Positions 1-8,261 of a stretch of DNA of 64,000 nucleotides are shown in pieces. The position numbers and the translations under genes were made by a program. The notes under the pieces were generated by a model. That model searched no databases. It saw only the letters and a list, made by a program, of their open reading frames with translations, and had not been told where the DNA came from. Position 1 is the first letter of the stretch, and each line of letters begins with the position of its first letter. The stretch covers positions 7,837,326 to 7,901,325 of the forward strand of contig NZ_AP018248.1 in the NCBI RefSeq assembly GCF_002368295.1, written 5' to 3'. The stretch comes from Tolypothrix tenuis PCC 7101. GTDB lineage: Bacteria > Cyanobacteriota > Cyanobacteriia > Cyanobacteriales > Nostocaceae.

Positions 1-439
1 AAGGGATAAAAGCCTCTGGTGGTGGTAAATGAGGTTGTAGCGCCCCCGTTGTCGCTACAATGGCAATTTTTGACTGTTGACCTTTGACCGTTGACTCTTG
101 ACTCTTCACCAAATCAGCCAACACCTGCATTTGTCCCCAAGTCATTTCCGTTTCCGGGTCAAAAGGCTCATAGGGTGATGCTTCGGAGGTGGGATAAAAA
201 TAGACATTTTTCCATCCCATTGCTTCTAATTGTGCATAAGCGCGTCCTGCTTCCTCCAAAGTGGCACACACCACAAATAAATTCTTTTCAGAATGCTGTG
301 CCAATGCCGAAGCCACTAAACCCTTAGGAAGGCGGGGAATACCATTTAACCGCAAATCCTGTTGACGATTGAGTTTAGAAACTAGCTCGGTGGTTAGTGG
401 CGATCGCACTAAAGCACGCACAATAGAAGAAAATGCCAT
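1..439 (-). CDS. mfd: Transcription-repair coupling factor Mfd, N-terminal part (cut by window edge)
   Basis: Translating the minus strand from ATG at 439-437 gives MAFSSIVRALVRSPLTTELV, followed by RLPKGLVASALA and the conserved block FYPTSEASPYEPFDPETEMTW. This is the start of Mfd, which removes RNA polymerase stalled at DNA lesions and recruits UvrA. Only about 146 codons are present; the UvrB-like, RNAP-binding, helicase and C-terminal domains lie beyond base 1. The reading frame carries a heptamer repeat (plus strand about 68-106, units of TTGACTN) translated as KSQESTVKGQQSK between ADLV and IAIVATTGAL. This looks like an in-frame STRR insertion in a surface loop. The identification rests on recalled family sequence; no search was run. 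Confidence 0.85.
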   Translation of the reverse strand, partial: MAFSSIVRALVRSPLTTELVSKLNRQQDLRLNGIPRLPKGLVASALAQHSEKNLFVVCATLEEAGRAYAQLEAMGWKNVYFYPTSEASPYEPFDPETEMTWGQMQVLADLVKSQESTVKGQQSKIAIVATTGALQPHLPPPEAFIP

Positions 440-749
440 AACTTTTACTATAAATTTGGAGTCGTCGAGTAGCAGCTTATGTCAACTATTTTAAATACTG
501 TTAACAGCCGTCTGGGGATTGGGGACTGGGGACTTGGGACTGGGGATTGGGGACTGGGGAGATGAAAAGACAAGGTGAGAAATTCCTATTACCAATTACC
601 AATTACCAATTAACCCATGCCTAATGCCCAATGCCCAATGCCCCATCCCCCATTCTCTTTATGTACAATTAAAGCGTTTATCGATGCACCTTTAATACTA
701 GATACTAAGAGTTAAGCTAAGTTCGCTCTTGATAGCGGCAATTATAAGA
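440..749. repeat. Intergenic STRR heptamer tracts between mfd and the CNNM gene
   Basis: This is the divergent spacer between mfd and the next gene. It holds two short tandem repeat tracts: units of TGGGGAC/TGGGGAT at about 513-561, and CAATTAC then CCCAATG units at about 588-650. Such heptamer arrays are typical of heterocystous cyanobacteria. No ORF or clear promoter was recognised. Confidence 0.75.
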
Positions 750-2075
750 ATGTCCTCCATGACTTTTGAAATTTTAATCATTTTGGTATTAATTATTGCC
801 AATGGGGTGTTTTCTATGTCCGAGATGGCCATCGTCTCGGCGCGTAAGGTCAGGTTACAGCAGTTGGCTAATCAAGGAGACGCAAAAGCAAGAGCAGCAT
901 TGAAACTCGCTGAGTCTCCCAATCAATTTTTTTCTACCATTCAAATTGGGATTACCCTGATTGGAATCCTGACTGGTGCATTTGGTGGCGCGACTATTGC
1001 GGAAAAGTTAGCGGTTTATGTGAAGTTAATTCCGTTTTTAGCAGCTTACAGTCAGCCAGTTTCATTCGGGCTAGTAGTTTTAATTATCACTTATTTGTCG
1101 CTGATTGTGGGCGAATTAGTGCCGAAGCGCTTGGCATTGAATAACCCAGAAGCCATTGCTGCGTTTGTAGCCATACCGATGCGGGCTTTAGCTGCGATCG
1201 CATCTCCAGCCGTTTACCTTTTAAGTGCTTCTACGGAAATGGTGTTGAGGGTGTTAGGAATTAGACCATCTACTGAGCCGCAAGTCACGGAAGAAGAAAT
1301 TAAAATCTTAATTGAGCAAGGTACTGAGGCTGGTACTTTTGAAGAAGCTGAACAGGACATGGTAGAGCGAGTATTTCGCTTAGGCGATCGCCCTGTCAGC
1401 GCTTTTATGACTCCTCGCCCCGATATTGTCTGGCTGGATTTAGAAGACAGTGCAGAAGAAAACCGCGAGAAAATGGTGGATAGTGCCTATTCTCGGTATC
1501 CAGTTTGTCAAGAAGGATTAGATAACGTCCTAGGTGTCATTCCAGTGACAGATTTATTAGCTAGGAGTTTTAAGGGTGAGCCTCTCGATTTAACTGTGGG
1601 ATTACGACAGCCTGTATTTGTGCCAGAAAGTACCCGTGGTTTAAGAGTTTTGGAGTTATTTAAACAAACCGTTACTCACATGGCACTGGTAGTAGATGAA
1701 TATGGTGTAATTCAAGGACTAGTAACCCTCAATGACATCATGAGCGAAATTGTGGGTGATGTGCCAGCCGATCCCAGTCAGGATCAACCCCAAGCAGTAC
1801 AAAGAGAAGATGGTTCCTGGCTGTTAGATGGAATGTTACCTGTAGAAGAATTTTTAGAAATATTTGATATGGAGGAATGGCAACCAGATGAGCGAGGTAG
1901 CTATCAAACTTTGGGTGGCTTTGTGATTACTCATCTAGGCCGAATACCCGCCGCCGCAGATCATTTTGAATGGCAGGGGATGCGTTTTGAAGTCATGGAT
2001 ATGGATGGCAATAGAGTTGATAAAGTACTGGTGATTCCCAGAAATCATAAATCAACAGAGTCCACAGAATCTTAG
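750..2075 (+). CDS. Hemolysin-family membrane protein (CNNM/CorC type, DUF21-CBS-CBS-CorC_HlyC)
   Basis: A 441-residue protein. The N-terminal ~190 residues form the DUF21/CNNM transmembrane domain, with hydrophobic segments at FEILIILVLIIANGVF, IQIGITLIGILTGAF and VSFGLVVLIITYLSLIVGELVPK. A CBS pair follows (PRPDIVWLD...YSRYPVC and HMALVVDEYGVIQGLVTLNDIMSEIVGDV), then a C-terminal CorC_HlyC domain with DGMLPVEEF and YQTLGGFV. The family is linked to Mg2+/Co2+ transport or resistance and sits in the inner membrane; the 'hemolysin' name is historical. The frame is open from a TTG at 729, but ATG at 750 gives the usual start close to the first helix. It appears to be monocistronic. Confidence 0.85.
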   Translation: MSSMTFEILIILVLIIANGVFSMSEMAIVSARKVRLQQLANQGDAKARAALKLAESPNQFFSTIQIGITLIGILTGAFGGATIAEKLAVYVKLIPFLAAYSQPVSFGLVVLIITYLSLIVGELVPKRLALNNPEAIAAFVAIPMRALAAIASPAVYLLSASTEMVLRVLGIRPSTEPQVTEEEIKILIEQGTEAGTFEEAEQDMVERVFRLGDRPVSAFMTPRPDIVWLDLEDSAEENREKMVDSAYSRYPVCQEGLDNVLGVIPVTDLLARSFKGEPLDLTVGLRQPVFVPESTRGLRVLELFKQTVTHMALVVDEYGVIQGLVTLNDIMSEIVGDVPADPSQDQPQAVQREDGSWLLDGMLPVEEFLEIFDMEEWQPDERGSYQTLGGFVITHLGRIPAAADHFEWQGMRFEVMDMDGNRVDKVLVIPRNHKSTESTES

Positions 2076-2686
2076 ACATGAGTCAAAAAAGTCAAGCATA
2101 AATAAAGCAACTCATGTATAAGGGCGTATATATTGCGCCCTTAAATTACTTGAATATTGTTGCTAATAATAAAATATAGTTCAGTTAAAAAAATTAATCG
2201 ATAAGCTGTTCCATATTTAACTTGCATATATTGGGCGGGCAAGATGCCCCACCCCACAATAAACATACAATTTCAGATTATGCAAACTAGATGTGGTTTG
2301 GCTTAACAAAACCAAAAAACTAGTTACTCAACAAAGAAAACAGAACAATAATTTTGGAGGGGGTTTGGGGGATTCTCCCCCAATTCTGATGGCTTTTTTA
2401 ATAAGGATAAATCAATCGCTAATGAGCTTATACCACTTCAAATAATGTTTGCTACACATAACATCAATATATTCTAGAGGGCAAGGCATTTCCTTGCCCC
2501 TAAGTATGTCGCATTCTTTTTTCAAATTGGTATTAACTAAACCTTATTGGCTTATAATGATTTTTCTGACTTACCGGTAATACATCAAATGACAGAAAAT
2601 ATACCTTAATAAATTAGAGTTTTATTTAAATAAAATTGCAATATTTTTCCACCTAAAACTCATACAATAATTATCTAAACTTAATT
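2076..2686. repeat. Gene-free stretch with degenerate family B and family D elements
   Basis: 610 bp without a gene. Bases about 2176-2432 are a decayed reverse copy of the 150-200 bp family B element seen at 50039 and 54219: AGTTCAGTTAA at the left, then AACAAAACCAAAAAACTAG, then GGAGGGGGTTTGGGGGA with an internal deletion. About 100 unrelated bases (2205-2305) interrupt it. Immediately after, 2436-2535 is a family D element with imperfect terminal inverted repeats (TACCACTTCAAATAATG and CAAATTGGTATTA) around a GGCAAGGCAT...TTGCC hairpin. The remainder is AT-rich. Confidence 0.7.
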
Positions 2687-4309
2687 TTATATTGCACAAC
2701 TTTGGATACGATCGTACAACTCATACCAACAACCCCAATTGTTTATATTTTTCAAATCTTTTCTGAGAAATAAGTTGGTGAAATCAAAGGGAAGATGACC
2801 TAAGGGAGCCTCAAGACTATAATTTATTTGCTCGTCTTTGAGCCACTTACCATTTACAATCCAAGCGACATGCTCGGTAAAATCTTTGCATTTTAAATTT
2901 AGATCTTCAGATGCTTGGCTTGCTCTTTGCCAAATACAAGTTTGAATACTAAATCCAAAATGTAAATTACTATAATTCAACCAGAGCTTATCAATGATTC
3001 GCAAATCTTCACAAGGGAAATTTGCAATAGATTCACCAGAAAACAATATCTGATTCATCATTGGTAACTCTAAATTCAAGTTGTTTATTTGTTGACTGGC
3101 AATAGTGAAAATAATTTTTGTGGTTTCTATATCTGCTGCTTGCCAGTTTTTTTCTGATAGAAGAAGCTGCAAATTAGAGTAATCTATACTAAATTTATTG
3201 TTAAAGATTTGAATATCGTCTTGACTAATTCTAAAATATTCTGGCTTAATTATGCTTTTTTCAACTCCGATATTAATTTCACTAAATTTTGCAGATTTTT
3301 CATGAATTAAATAGTTCAAAGTCTCTTGATAGGCTTGCTTTTGCTGTAGATAAAAATCGTGCAAGATATCAGTATATGGTTTGAGCAAATCTGATGAGCA
3401 TTGCCCAATTGCCAACTCTGGCTCTAAATCAAATAGTTGTGGTTCGTATAAATGATTGAGATGTAAGTAATACCAATCTGTGAGTAATGCTGCTAGTAGT
3501 TGGTGAAGCGTCACTATAATTTGCCGAATAGTGCGAATAGCCCGCGTCTCATTATAATCAGCTGCTTGTAAAGCTTCATAGGCTTCTTCCCAGTTCCAAG
3601 TAGGTAGATTAATTTTAGCTATCTTGCTATTATTGGGATGCCAAAAATTTGCATGAAAATAAACTTCATAATCAGTGATTTTGCTGTGCAGTACGACTGT
3701 AGGAATAGGCGGCAAAATTTGTTGTAATTGAAGGATATCCGTATCACTAATGGCACGCATAAAATAGTCGCCATAAAATTCTACAGGGCATAGATCACTG
3801 TTGAGAGGATAATCTCTATGGAGAAAAGTTTTTAATTTTTCTGGAAGTTCAATTGGTAAATCATGTTGCAAAGAAGATGGACAATGAGGACTAATATGTG
3901 GTGGTGCTACTAATACTAGTAACCGATGTTTTTTTTGCCCATTACTTAAAATATTGTAAGTTTCTTCCCGGCTAAAAATATTTGATAAATCTCTTTGTTC
4001 AAAGAAGTTGCGAATATCTGGTAATTGACGCTGAACTTGATTAGCTTGCCATTCACCTAATAATTCAAGAAGTTGTTTACTACACTCCACACGCAACTGT
4101 TTTGGTAACTCATTGAGGTGATTGTCGCTAATTGCATGAGATTGTATGATTGCTTCTATGTAGCGATTGTCATCTTTAAATAAAGATCCTAAGAAAACTG
4201 AAGTACTATAACTAGTAGCGATTTCATCAATTGTTCTGCTAATGCTATTAGCAGTACTTTTAAGCAAATTTGAAATAATTGTGTCAACTATAAGAGGTAA
4301 AGATACCAT
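2687..4309 (-). CDS. GUN4-domain protein with a large uncharacterised N-terminal module
   Basis: 540 residues from ATG 4309; the frame is also open from GTG 4327, but a GGAG lies upstream of the ATG. The C-terminal ~170 residues are recognisable as GUN4: DYSNLQLLLSEKNWQAADIE, then NFPCEDLRIIDKLWLNYSNL, HFGFSIQTCIWQ and a late EAPLGHLPFD. In chlorophyll biosynthesis GUN4 binds porphyrins and stimulates Mg-chelatase. The ~370 residues before it have no recognisable domain; they include LLVLVAPPHISPHCPSS, LCPVEFYGDYFMRAI and a helical IRQIIVTLHQLLAALLTDWYY segment. Because genuine Gun4 proteins are ~230 residues, this is probably a GUN4-like sensor or signalling protein rather than the chelatase cofactor. 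It stands alone, with AT-rich flanks. Confidence 0.75.
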   Translation of the reverse strand: MVSLPLIVDTIISNLLKSTANSISRTIDEIATSYSTSVFLGSLFKDDNRYIEAIIQSHAISDNHLNELPKQLRVECSKQLLELLGEWQANQVQRQLPDIRNFFEQRDLSNIFSREETYNILSNGQKKHRLLVLVAPPHISPHCPSSLQHDLPIELPEKLKTFLHRDYPLNSDLCPVEFYGDYFMRAISDTDILQLQQILPPIPTVVLHSKITDYEVYFHANFWHPNNSKIAKINLPTWNWEEAYEALQAADYNETRAIRTIRQIIVTLHQLLAALLTDWYYLHLNHLYEPQLFDLEPELAIGQCSSDLLKPYTDILHDFYLQQKQAYQETLNYLIHEKSAKFSEINIGVEKSIIKPEYFRISQDDIQIFNNKFSIDYSNLQLLLSEKNWQAADIETTKIIFTIASQQINNLNLELPMMNQILFSGESIANFPCEDLRIIDKLWLNYSNLHFGFSIQTCIWQRASQASEDLNLKCKDFTEHVAWIVNGKWLKDEQINYSLEAPLGHLPFDFTNLFLRKDLKNINNWGCWYELYDRIQSCAI

Positions 4310-4397
4310 TTTTGCATACTTCTCCACAAAGGAGTAGATTTGATTGTGTGCCAGAATTCACTCTGTTGTAGCCTGTGACCAGGAAATGTGTCACTAA

Positions 4398-4656
4398 GGG
4401 ACTTCCAACTAAAAAAATTATTCCATCCCTGCGGGACGCTACGCGAACGCTGTGTATGCAGAGGGGGCAGAGGAAGCAGAGGAGAAAAAATCTATCACTA
4501 TGAACATGGGATAAGGGACTTCCAACTAAAAAAATATACTATCGCTTTCTTGGCAGGGGGCAGGGGGCAGGGAGCAGGGGGAGAATAAAAATATTCTCGG
4601 ACTATATTTGGATAATTTATTTTCTGGAAGTCCCTAATTTATTTTCTGGCAGTCCC
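4398..4656. mobile_element. Family A MITE-like element, outer copy containing a nested inner copy
   Basis: The outer element begins GGGACTTCCAACTAAAAAAA at 4398 and ends TTTTCTGGCAGTCCC at 4656, with TAA on both sides (4395-4397 and 4657-4659). Inside it a complete second copy runs 4515-4634, from GGGACTTCCAACTAAAAAAA to TTTTCTGGAAGTCCC, and it too is flanked by TAA (4512-4514 and 4635-4637). The outer copy carries GCAGAGGAAGCAGAGGAG and the inner copy GCAGGGGGCAGGGAGCAGG as purine-rich cores. There is no transposase ORF, so these are non-autonomous elements. Confidence 0.75.
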
Positions 4657-4787
4657 TAAACTCTTAGCTGTAATATTATTAGCTAATTTGGTTAAAAATA
4701 TTTCTTATTAGTAAATCTTCAGCCTTGAGAGTCGCGGCTAGTTTTACAGCATCTATAATTAATCTTGCCCTATGAGCGTTCGTTACC

Positions 4788-6314
4788 ATGTCGGAAGAAG
4801 ATATCCGTGCCACGAGGCTGGAAAAAATAGACCAGCTAAAACAACTGGGAATGAATCCCTATGCCTATCGATGGGAGTCTACCCACCACGCAGCACAACT
4901 ACAAGAAAAATTTGCTGATTTACCTAGTGGTGAAGAAGTTGATTTAGAAGTTGCCATTGCTGGGCGCATTCTGGCGCGTCGTGTCTTTGGTAAACTGGCT
5001 TTCTTCACCTTGCAAGATGAAACAGGCACGATTCAGCTTTATTTAGAGAAAAATCGCATTCAAGAAAGCATGGCCGATATTGATGCTGATGCTTTCAATC
5101 ACCTCAAGCAACTCTCAGACGCAGGCGATATCCTGGGAGTCAAAGGCACTATAAAACGGACTGAAAAGGGCGAGTTATCTGTCTACGTCAAACAATACAG
5201 TATTCTAACCAAATCCCTATTGCCTCTACCCGACAAGTGGCACGGGTTGACTGATGTGGCTAAACGCTACCGTCAGCGTTATGTTGACTTGATTGTCAAC
5301 CCTGATGTGCGGCAAACTTTCCGCCGCCGCGCCCAAATTACTGCGGGGATTCGTCGCTATTTAGAACAGCGCGATTTTCTAGAAATTGAAACGCCAGTGC
5401 TGCAAAGTGAGGCTGGGGGTGCGGATGCACGCCCGTTTATCACGTATCACAACACCTTAGAGATGGAGTTGTATCTGCGGATTGCCACAGAACTGCATTT
5501 GAAAAGGTTGATTGTTGGTGGTTTTGAAAAGGTATTTGAGTTAGGGCGAATTTTCCGTAACGAAGGAATTTCAACTCGACATAACCCAGAATTTACCACA
5601 ATTGAAATTTACCAAGCCTACGCCGACTACAATGACATGATGGAGTTGACAGAGGGAATTATTACCACTGTTGCCCAAGAAGTACTCGGCACACTGCAGA
5701 TTACCTACCAAGAAGTAGCTGTTGATTTGACACCACCTTGGCGGCGGGTAACGATGCATGACTTAGTCAAAGAATACACAGGCTTGGATTTTAATGCCTT
5801 CCAAACAGTGGAAGAGGCAAAAACAGCCAGTAAAAATGCTGGGATTCCTGGTGTAGATGAAGCTCAATCTATTGGCAAGTTACTGAATTTAGCCTTTGAA
5901 GAAAAGGTAGAAGCCAACTTAATTCAGCCAACTTTTGTCATTGACTATCCCGTTGAAATTTCGCCCTTAGCGAAGCCGCACCGTTCTAAGCCTGGTTTGG
6001 TAGAAAGGTTTGAGTTATTCATTGTAGGGCGGGAGACTGGTAATAGTTTCTCAGAACTGACCGACCCCATTGACCAAAGAGAACGTCTCGAAGCCCAAGC
6101 TGCACGCAAAGCTGCTGGCGACTTAGAAGCCCAAGGTGTTGACGAAGACTTTTTGACCGCTTTGGAATATGGAATGCCACCTACAGGCGGATTAGGGATT
6201 GGGATTGATAGGTTGGTAATGCTATTAACTGATTCTGCCAGTATTCGGGATGCGATCGCCTTTCCCCTCCTCAAACCCGAAAAATCTGACTCATCCCCAG
6301 AGGCTACAACTTAA
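4788..6314 (+). CDS. lysS: Lysine--tRNA ligase (class II)
   Basis: 508 residues, the normal length for bacterial LysS. An N-terminal OB-fold anticodon-binding domain (about residues 55-150: VAIAGRILARRVFGKLAFFTLQ) precedes the class II catalytic core. Motif 1 lies around FLEIETPVLQ, motif 2 is FRNEGISTRHNPEFTTIE, and motif 3 is GLGIGIDRLVML near the C terminus. The enzyme charges tRNA-Lys in the cytosol. ATG at 4788 gives the expected MSEEDIRATRLEKIDQLKQL beginning. The gene stands alone downstream of the nested family A element, with a hairpin after its stop. Confidence 0.95.
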   Translation: MSEEDIRATRLEKIDQLKQLGMNPYAYRWESTHHAAQLQEKFADLPSGEEVDLEVAIAGRILARRVFGKLAFFTLQDETGTIQLYLEKNRIQESMADIDADAFNHLKQLSDAGDILGVKGTIKRTEKGELSVYVKQYSILTKSLLPLPDKWHGLTDVAKRYRQRYVDLIVNPDVRQTFRRRAQITAGIRRYLEQRDFLEIETPVLQSEAGGADARPFITYHNTLEMELYLRIATELHLKRLIVGGFEKVFELGRIFRNEGISTRHNPEFTTIEIYQAYADYNDMMELTEGIITTVAQEVLGTLQITYQEVAVDLTPPWRRVTMHDLVKEYTGLDFNAFQTVEEAKTASKNAGIPGVDEAQSIGKLLNLAFEEKVEANLIQPTFVIDYPVEISPLAKPHRSKPGLVERFELFIVGRETGNSFSELTDPIDQRERLEAQAARKAAGDLEAQGVDEDFLTALEYGMPPTGGLGIGIDRLVMLLTDSASIRDAIAFPLLKPEKSDSSPEATT

Positions 6315-6343
6315 TCCTAACTAGCAATTACATAGCTAAAAAC

Positions 6344-6379
6344 ACCTGTAAAGACGTAAGCTTTTGCGTTTTTGCAGGT
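6344..6379 (+). terminator. Hairpin downstream of lysS
   Basis: A 13-bp stem with two G-U pairs: ACCTGTAAAGACG (6344-6356) pairs with CGTTTTTGCAGGT (6367-6379) around a 10-base loop. It starts 30 bp past the lysS stop. No clean U-run follows, so it may be a weak terminator or a transcript-stabilising hairpin. Confidence 0.5.
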
Positions 6380-6451
6380 TATTAATTAAGAATGCTATAA
6401 AATAATTTTATAATTCTTGCCGCTCACTCCAGTTTTGAGGTTTATCATTAT

Positions 6452-7147
6452 TTGCAAGCCAAAGATATTAAAAAACAATTAAGATTACTCATAGATGAAG
6501 CATCTTTAATAGATCCTGGTTTAGCGAAAAGGTTAGAAGAGATCAATCGTTGGGTAAAAGATGTTAAGCCTGGTTCTCTAACATCTAAGAAATTTGTACT
6601 TTTTTTTCTGCAACAGATAATTAAAGATGCGCTGATTTGGCTTGATATTCAGTCTTCCGCATCACTAGAGGAGCGGCAACAATACTATGAACGGATGACA
6701 CCAACGGAATACTATTGGTATAGTTATTTATTCCCCAAATGGTTGAATCAAGCAGATCCAAAATTCTCTATTTGGAAACAGAAATTGATGGCGGGGGAGT
6801 ATCATCAAGCGGATATCAATGTTCTGAGATTGATTGCTAGTGATATCATCCATCGGGAAGGCACTTTTTGGCAGTGTTATATAGCCGACTTCTCAATGGC
6901 AACTGATATAATTGTTAGTAATCGAGAGAAGCAACCACTGTGTATTCAGATCACTAGTCTTTCGGATGAATTTTCTCAGGAAAAATCTGATAATTGGGAA
7001 AATACCTTGCTACTTTGGAGCATAGATAGAGGTTTGTTCTTAAGTTACAATCCCCACATTACGGATTTTGTCAATCAGGTAGTGAATATATCACTATATA
7101 ACAGCGATCGCTTGCCAACAGGTATTTACTTAAAATTCAATTTATAG
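6452..7147 (+). CDS. Unknown protein
   Basis: 231 residues from a TTG start; no ATG lies nearby, and TTGAGG 12-18 bp upstream could serve as ribosome site. Not recognised. The N-terminal third is charged and helical (AKRLEEINRWVKDVKPGSLTSKKFVLFFLQQII). A central MTPTEYYWYSYLFPKWL is rich in aromatics. The C-terminal part alternates in beta-like fashion (CYIADFSMATDIIVSNREKQPLCIQIT), vaguely like the D...xIQ core of PD-(D/E)XK nucleases, but this is not claimed. There is no signal peptide. The gene is followed after 38 bp by another unknown cytosolic protein, so the two may be co-transcribed. An HIP1-type GCGATCGC near its 3' end is in keeping with long residence in this genome. Confidence 0.6.
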   Translation: MQAKDIKKQLRLLIDEASLIDPGLAKRLEEINRWVKDVKPGSLTSKKFVLFFLQQIIKDALIWLDIQSSASLEERQQYYERMTPTEYYWYSYLFPKWLNQADPKFSIWKQKLMAGEYHQADINVLRLIASDIIHREGTFWQCYIADFSMATDIIVSNREKQPLCIQITSLSDEFSQEKSDNWENTLLLWSIDRGLFLSYNPHITDFVNQVVNISLYNSDRLPTGIYLKFNL

Positions 7148-7185
7148 TTGTAGACCATTTTCCGTCACTGTCTTCACCAAACTAC

Positions 7186-7659
7186 ATGATTATGGGGCAC
7201 AAAATTCCAGTTGAACCTCAAGCAAGATTAGAAAATTTTTTGGCACATTTAGAAGCAGCTAGGCAATTACAAAGAGAATGGATGACTTATGGACTTGACT
7301 GTGTAAATTTATATTTTGATGATGTTGATGAAGATTGGTGGGAAAAATGGGTAGAAGAAGAACCGCAGAGTTTTGAAGCTGCTGTAATAGCCTTCCTGGA
7401 AAGTGATAACTGGGTAGCTGTTAGGGTACGCAAGCAACTGCAAGACAAACCCATCTGTGAAATTGCTAGCAAGCTGGACAAATATTTGAGTTTCCCACAA
7501 GAAGACCAGATTTTTGCTATCAAAAACTTTTTAGCAGGTAAAGTGGTTGTGGGAGACAGTTACCGCTACAGCACAATTGAAATTGATGAAATTGAACTTT
7601 TTAATTTAGCAGCAGAACTCTTAGAGAAGTTGGAAGAAATTCGCGGTAGAAATCTCTAG
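7186..7659 (+). CDS. Unknown acidic cytosolic protein
   Basis: 157 residues starting MIMGHKIPVEPQARLENFLAHL; a second in-frame ATG lies 6 bases on. The product is acidic and mostly helical, with VDEDWWEKWVEEEPQSFEAA and C-terminal IDEIELFNLAAELLEKLEE. It has no signal peptide, membrane segment or recognised motif. It follows the preceding unknown gene by 38 bp on the same strand. Function cannot be assigned from sequence alone. Confidence 0.6.
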   Translation: MIMGHKIPVEPQARLENFLAHLEAARQLQREWMTYGLDCVNLYFDDVDEDWWEKWVEEEPQSFEAAVIAFLESDNWVAVRVRKQLQDKPICEIASKLDKYLSFPQEDQIFAIKNFLAGKVVVGDSYRYSTIEIDEIELFNLAAELLEKLEEIRGRNL

Positions 7660-7750
7660 ATTTTTGAGTGCTGAGTTTTGGAAGTAGGGTGTGTTGTCGC
7701 ACAGCGCAACGCACCGAGATGACACCAAAAATTCGCAAACCTTGCTACCC

Positions 7751-7783
7751 AGATTCCCGACTTTTTCAAAAAGTCGGGAATCT
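7751..7783. repeat. REP-like hairpin (CCCGACTTTTT type)
   Basis: A perfect inverted repeat: AGATTCCCGACTTTTT, one base, then AAAAAGTCGGGAATCT. The same unit with a CCCC core occurs at 18215-18247, so it is a dispersed palindrome that may double as a terminator for the gene upstream. Confidence 0.75.
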
Positions 7784-7795
7784 AAATCTCGCTAA

Positions 7796-7900
7796 AGTAA
7801 TATCAAATCAAATAATGTTTGCAACACATCAATATATCTAGAGGGAAAGGCACTGCCTTTCCCCTACAATCTGTCGCATTCTTTTTTCAAATTTGTATAA
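7796..7900. repeat. Family D palindromic element
   Basis: About 105 bp with imperfect inverted ends (ATCAAATCAAATAATGTTTG at the left, CATTCTTTTTTCAAATTTGTAT at the right) around GGAAAGGCACTGCCTTTCC. Related copies lie at 2436-2535, 12136-12276, 17476-17652, and around the family C elements at 40446-40745 and 43450-43738. Its right end is the insertion point of the family A element that follows. Confidence 0.7.
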
Positions 7901-8079
7901 GGGACTTCCAAATAAAAAAATAATCAATTGCTTTGGTAAGCAGAGGAAGCAGAGGAAGCAGAGGAAGCAGAGGAGGCAGAGGAGGCAGAGGAGGCAGAGG
8001 AGGCAGAGGAGGCAGAGGAGGAAGAAGACAATTATGTTTTTCCCTCCGCAAAATGGTTAATTTAATTTCTGGAAGTCCC
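7901..8079. mobile_element. Family A MITE-like element with a nine-unit purine tract
   Basis: Runs from GGGACTTCCAAATAAAAAAA to TTTCTGGAAGTCCC, with TAA on each side (7898-7900 and 8080-8082). The core 7940-8020 is nine consecutive 9-bp units, three GCAGAGGAA then six GCAGAGGAG, an almost pure purine strand. There is no coding capacity. Confidence 0.8.
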
Positions 8080-8198
8080 TAAGTGACATTTCATCCTATA
8101 AAACTAATACAGAATTTGTCAGGCGATGCAGTAGGAATTTAATTATTATGTTGTTGCGAAATAATCAAATTCTAAAAAATTTTGCACCCAATAATATG

Positions 8199-8224
8199 TA
8201 GGGGCGCAAAGCTTTGCGCCCCTA
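8199..8224. terminator. Perfect 26-bp palindrome downstream of the VOC-like gene
   Basis: TAGGGGCGCAAAG followed directly by CTTTGCGCCCCTA. It lies 37 bp past the stop of the minus-strand gene at 8262-8858. It could form a tight hairpin and is likely a REP unit or terminator; no long U-run follows. Confidence 0.6.
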
Positions 8225-8261
8225 ACTCATGGTTACTGATGACTACACCCCTAATTAATAA

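Noticed and set aside
4388..4588. 66-codon plus-strand ORF
   Set aside because: It translates the ends and purine core of the family A element (RGGRGSRGEK), not a protein gene.
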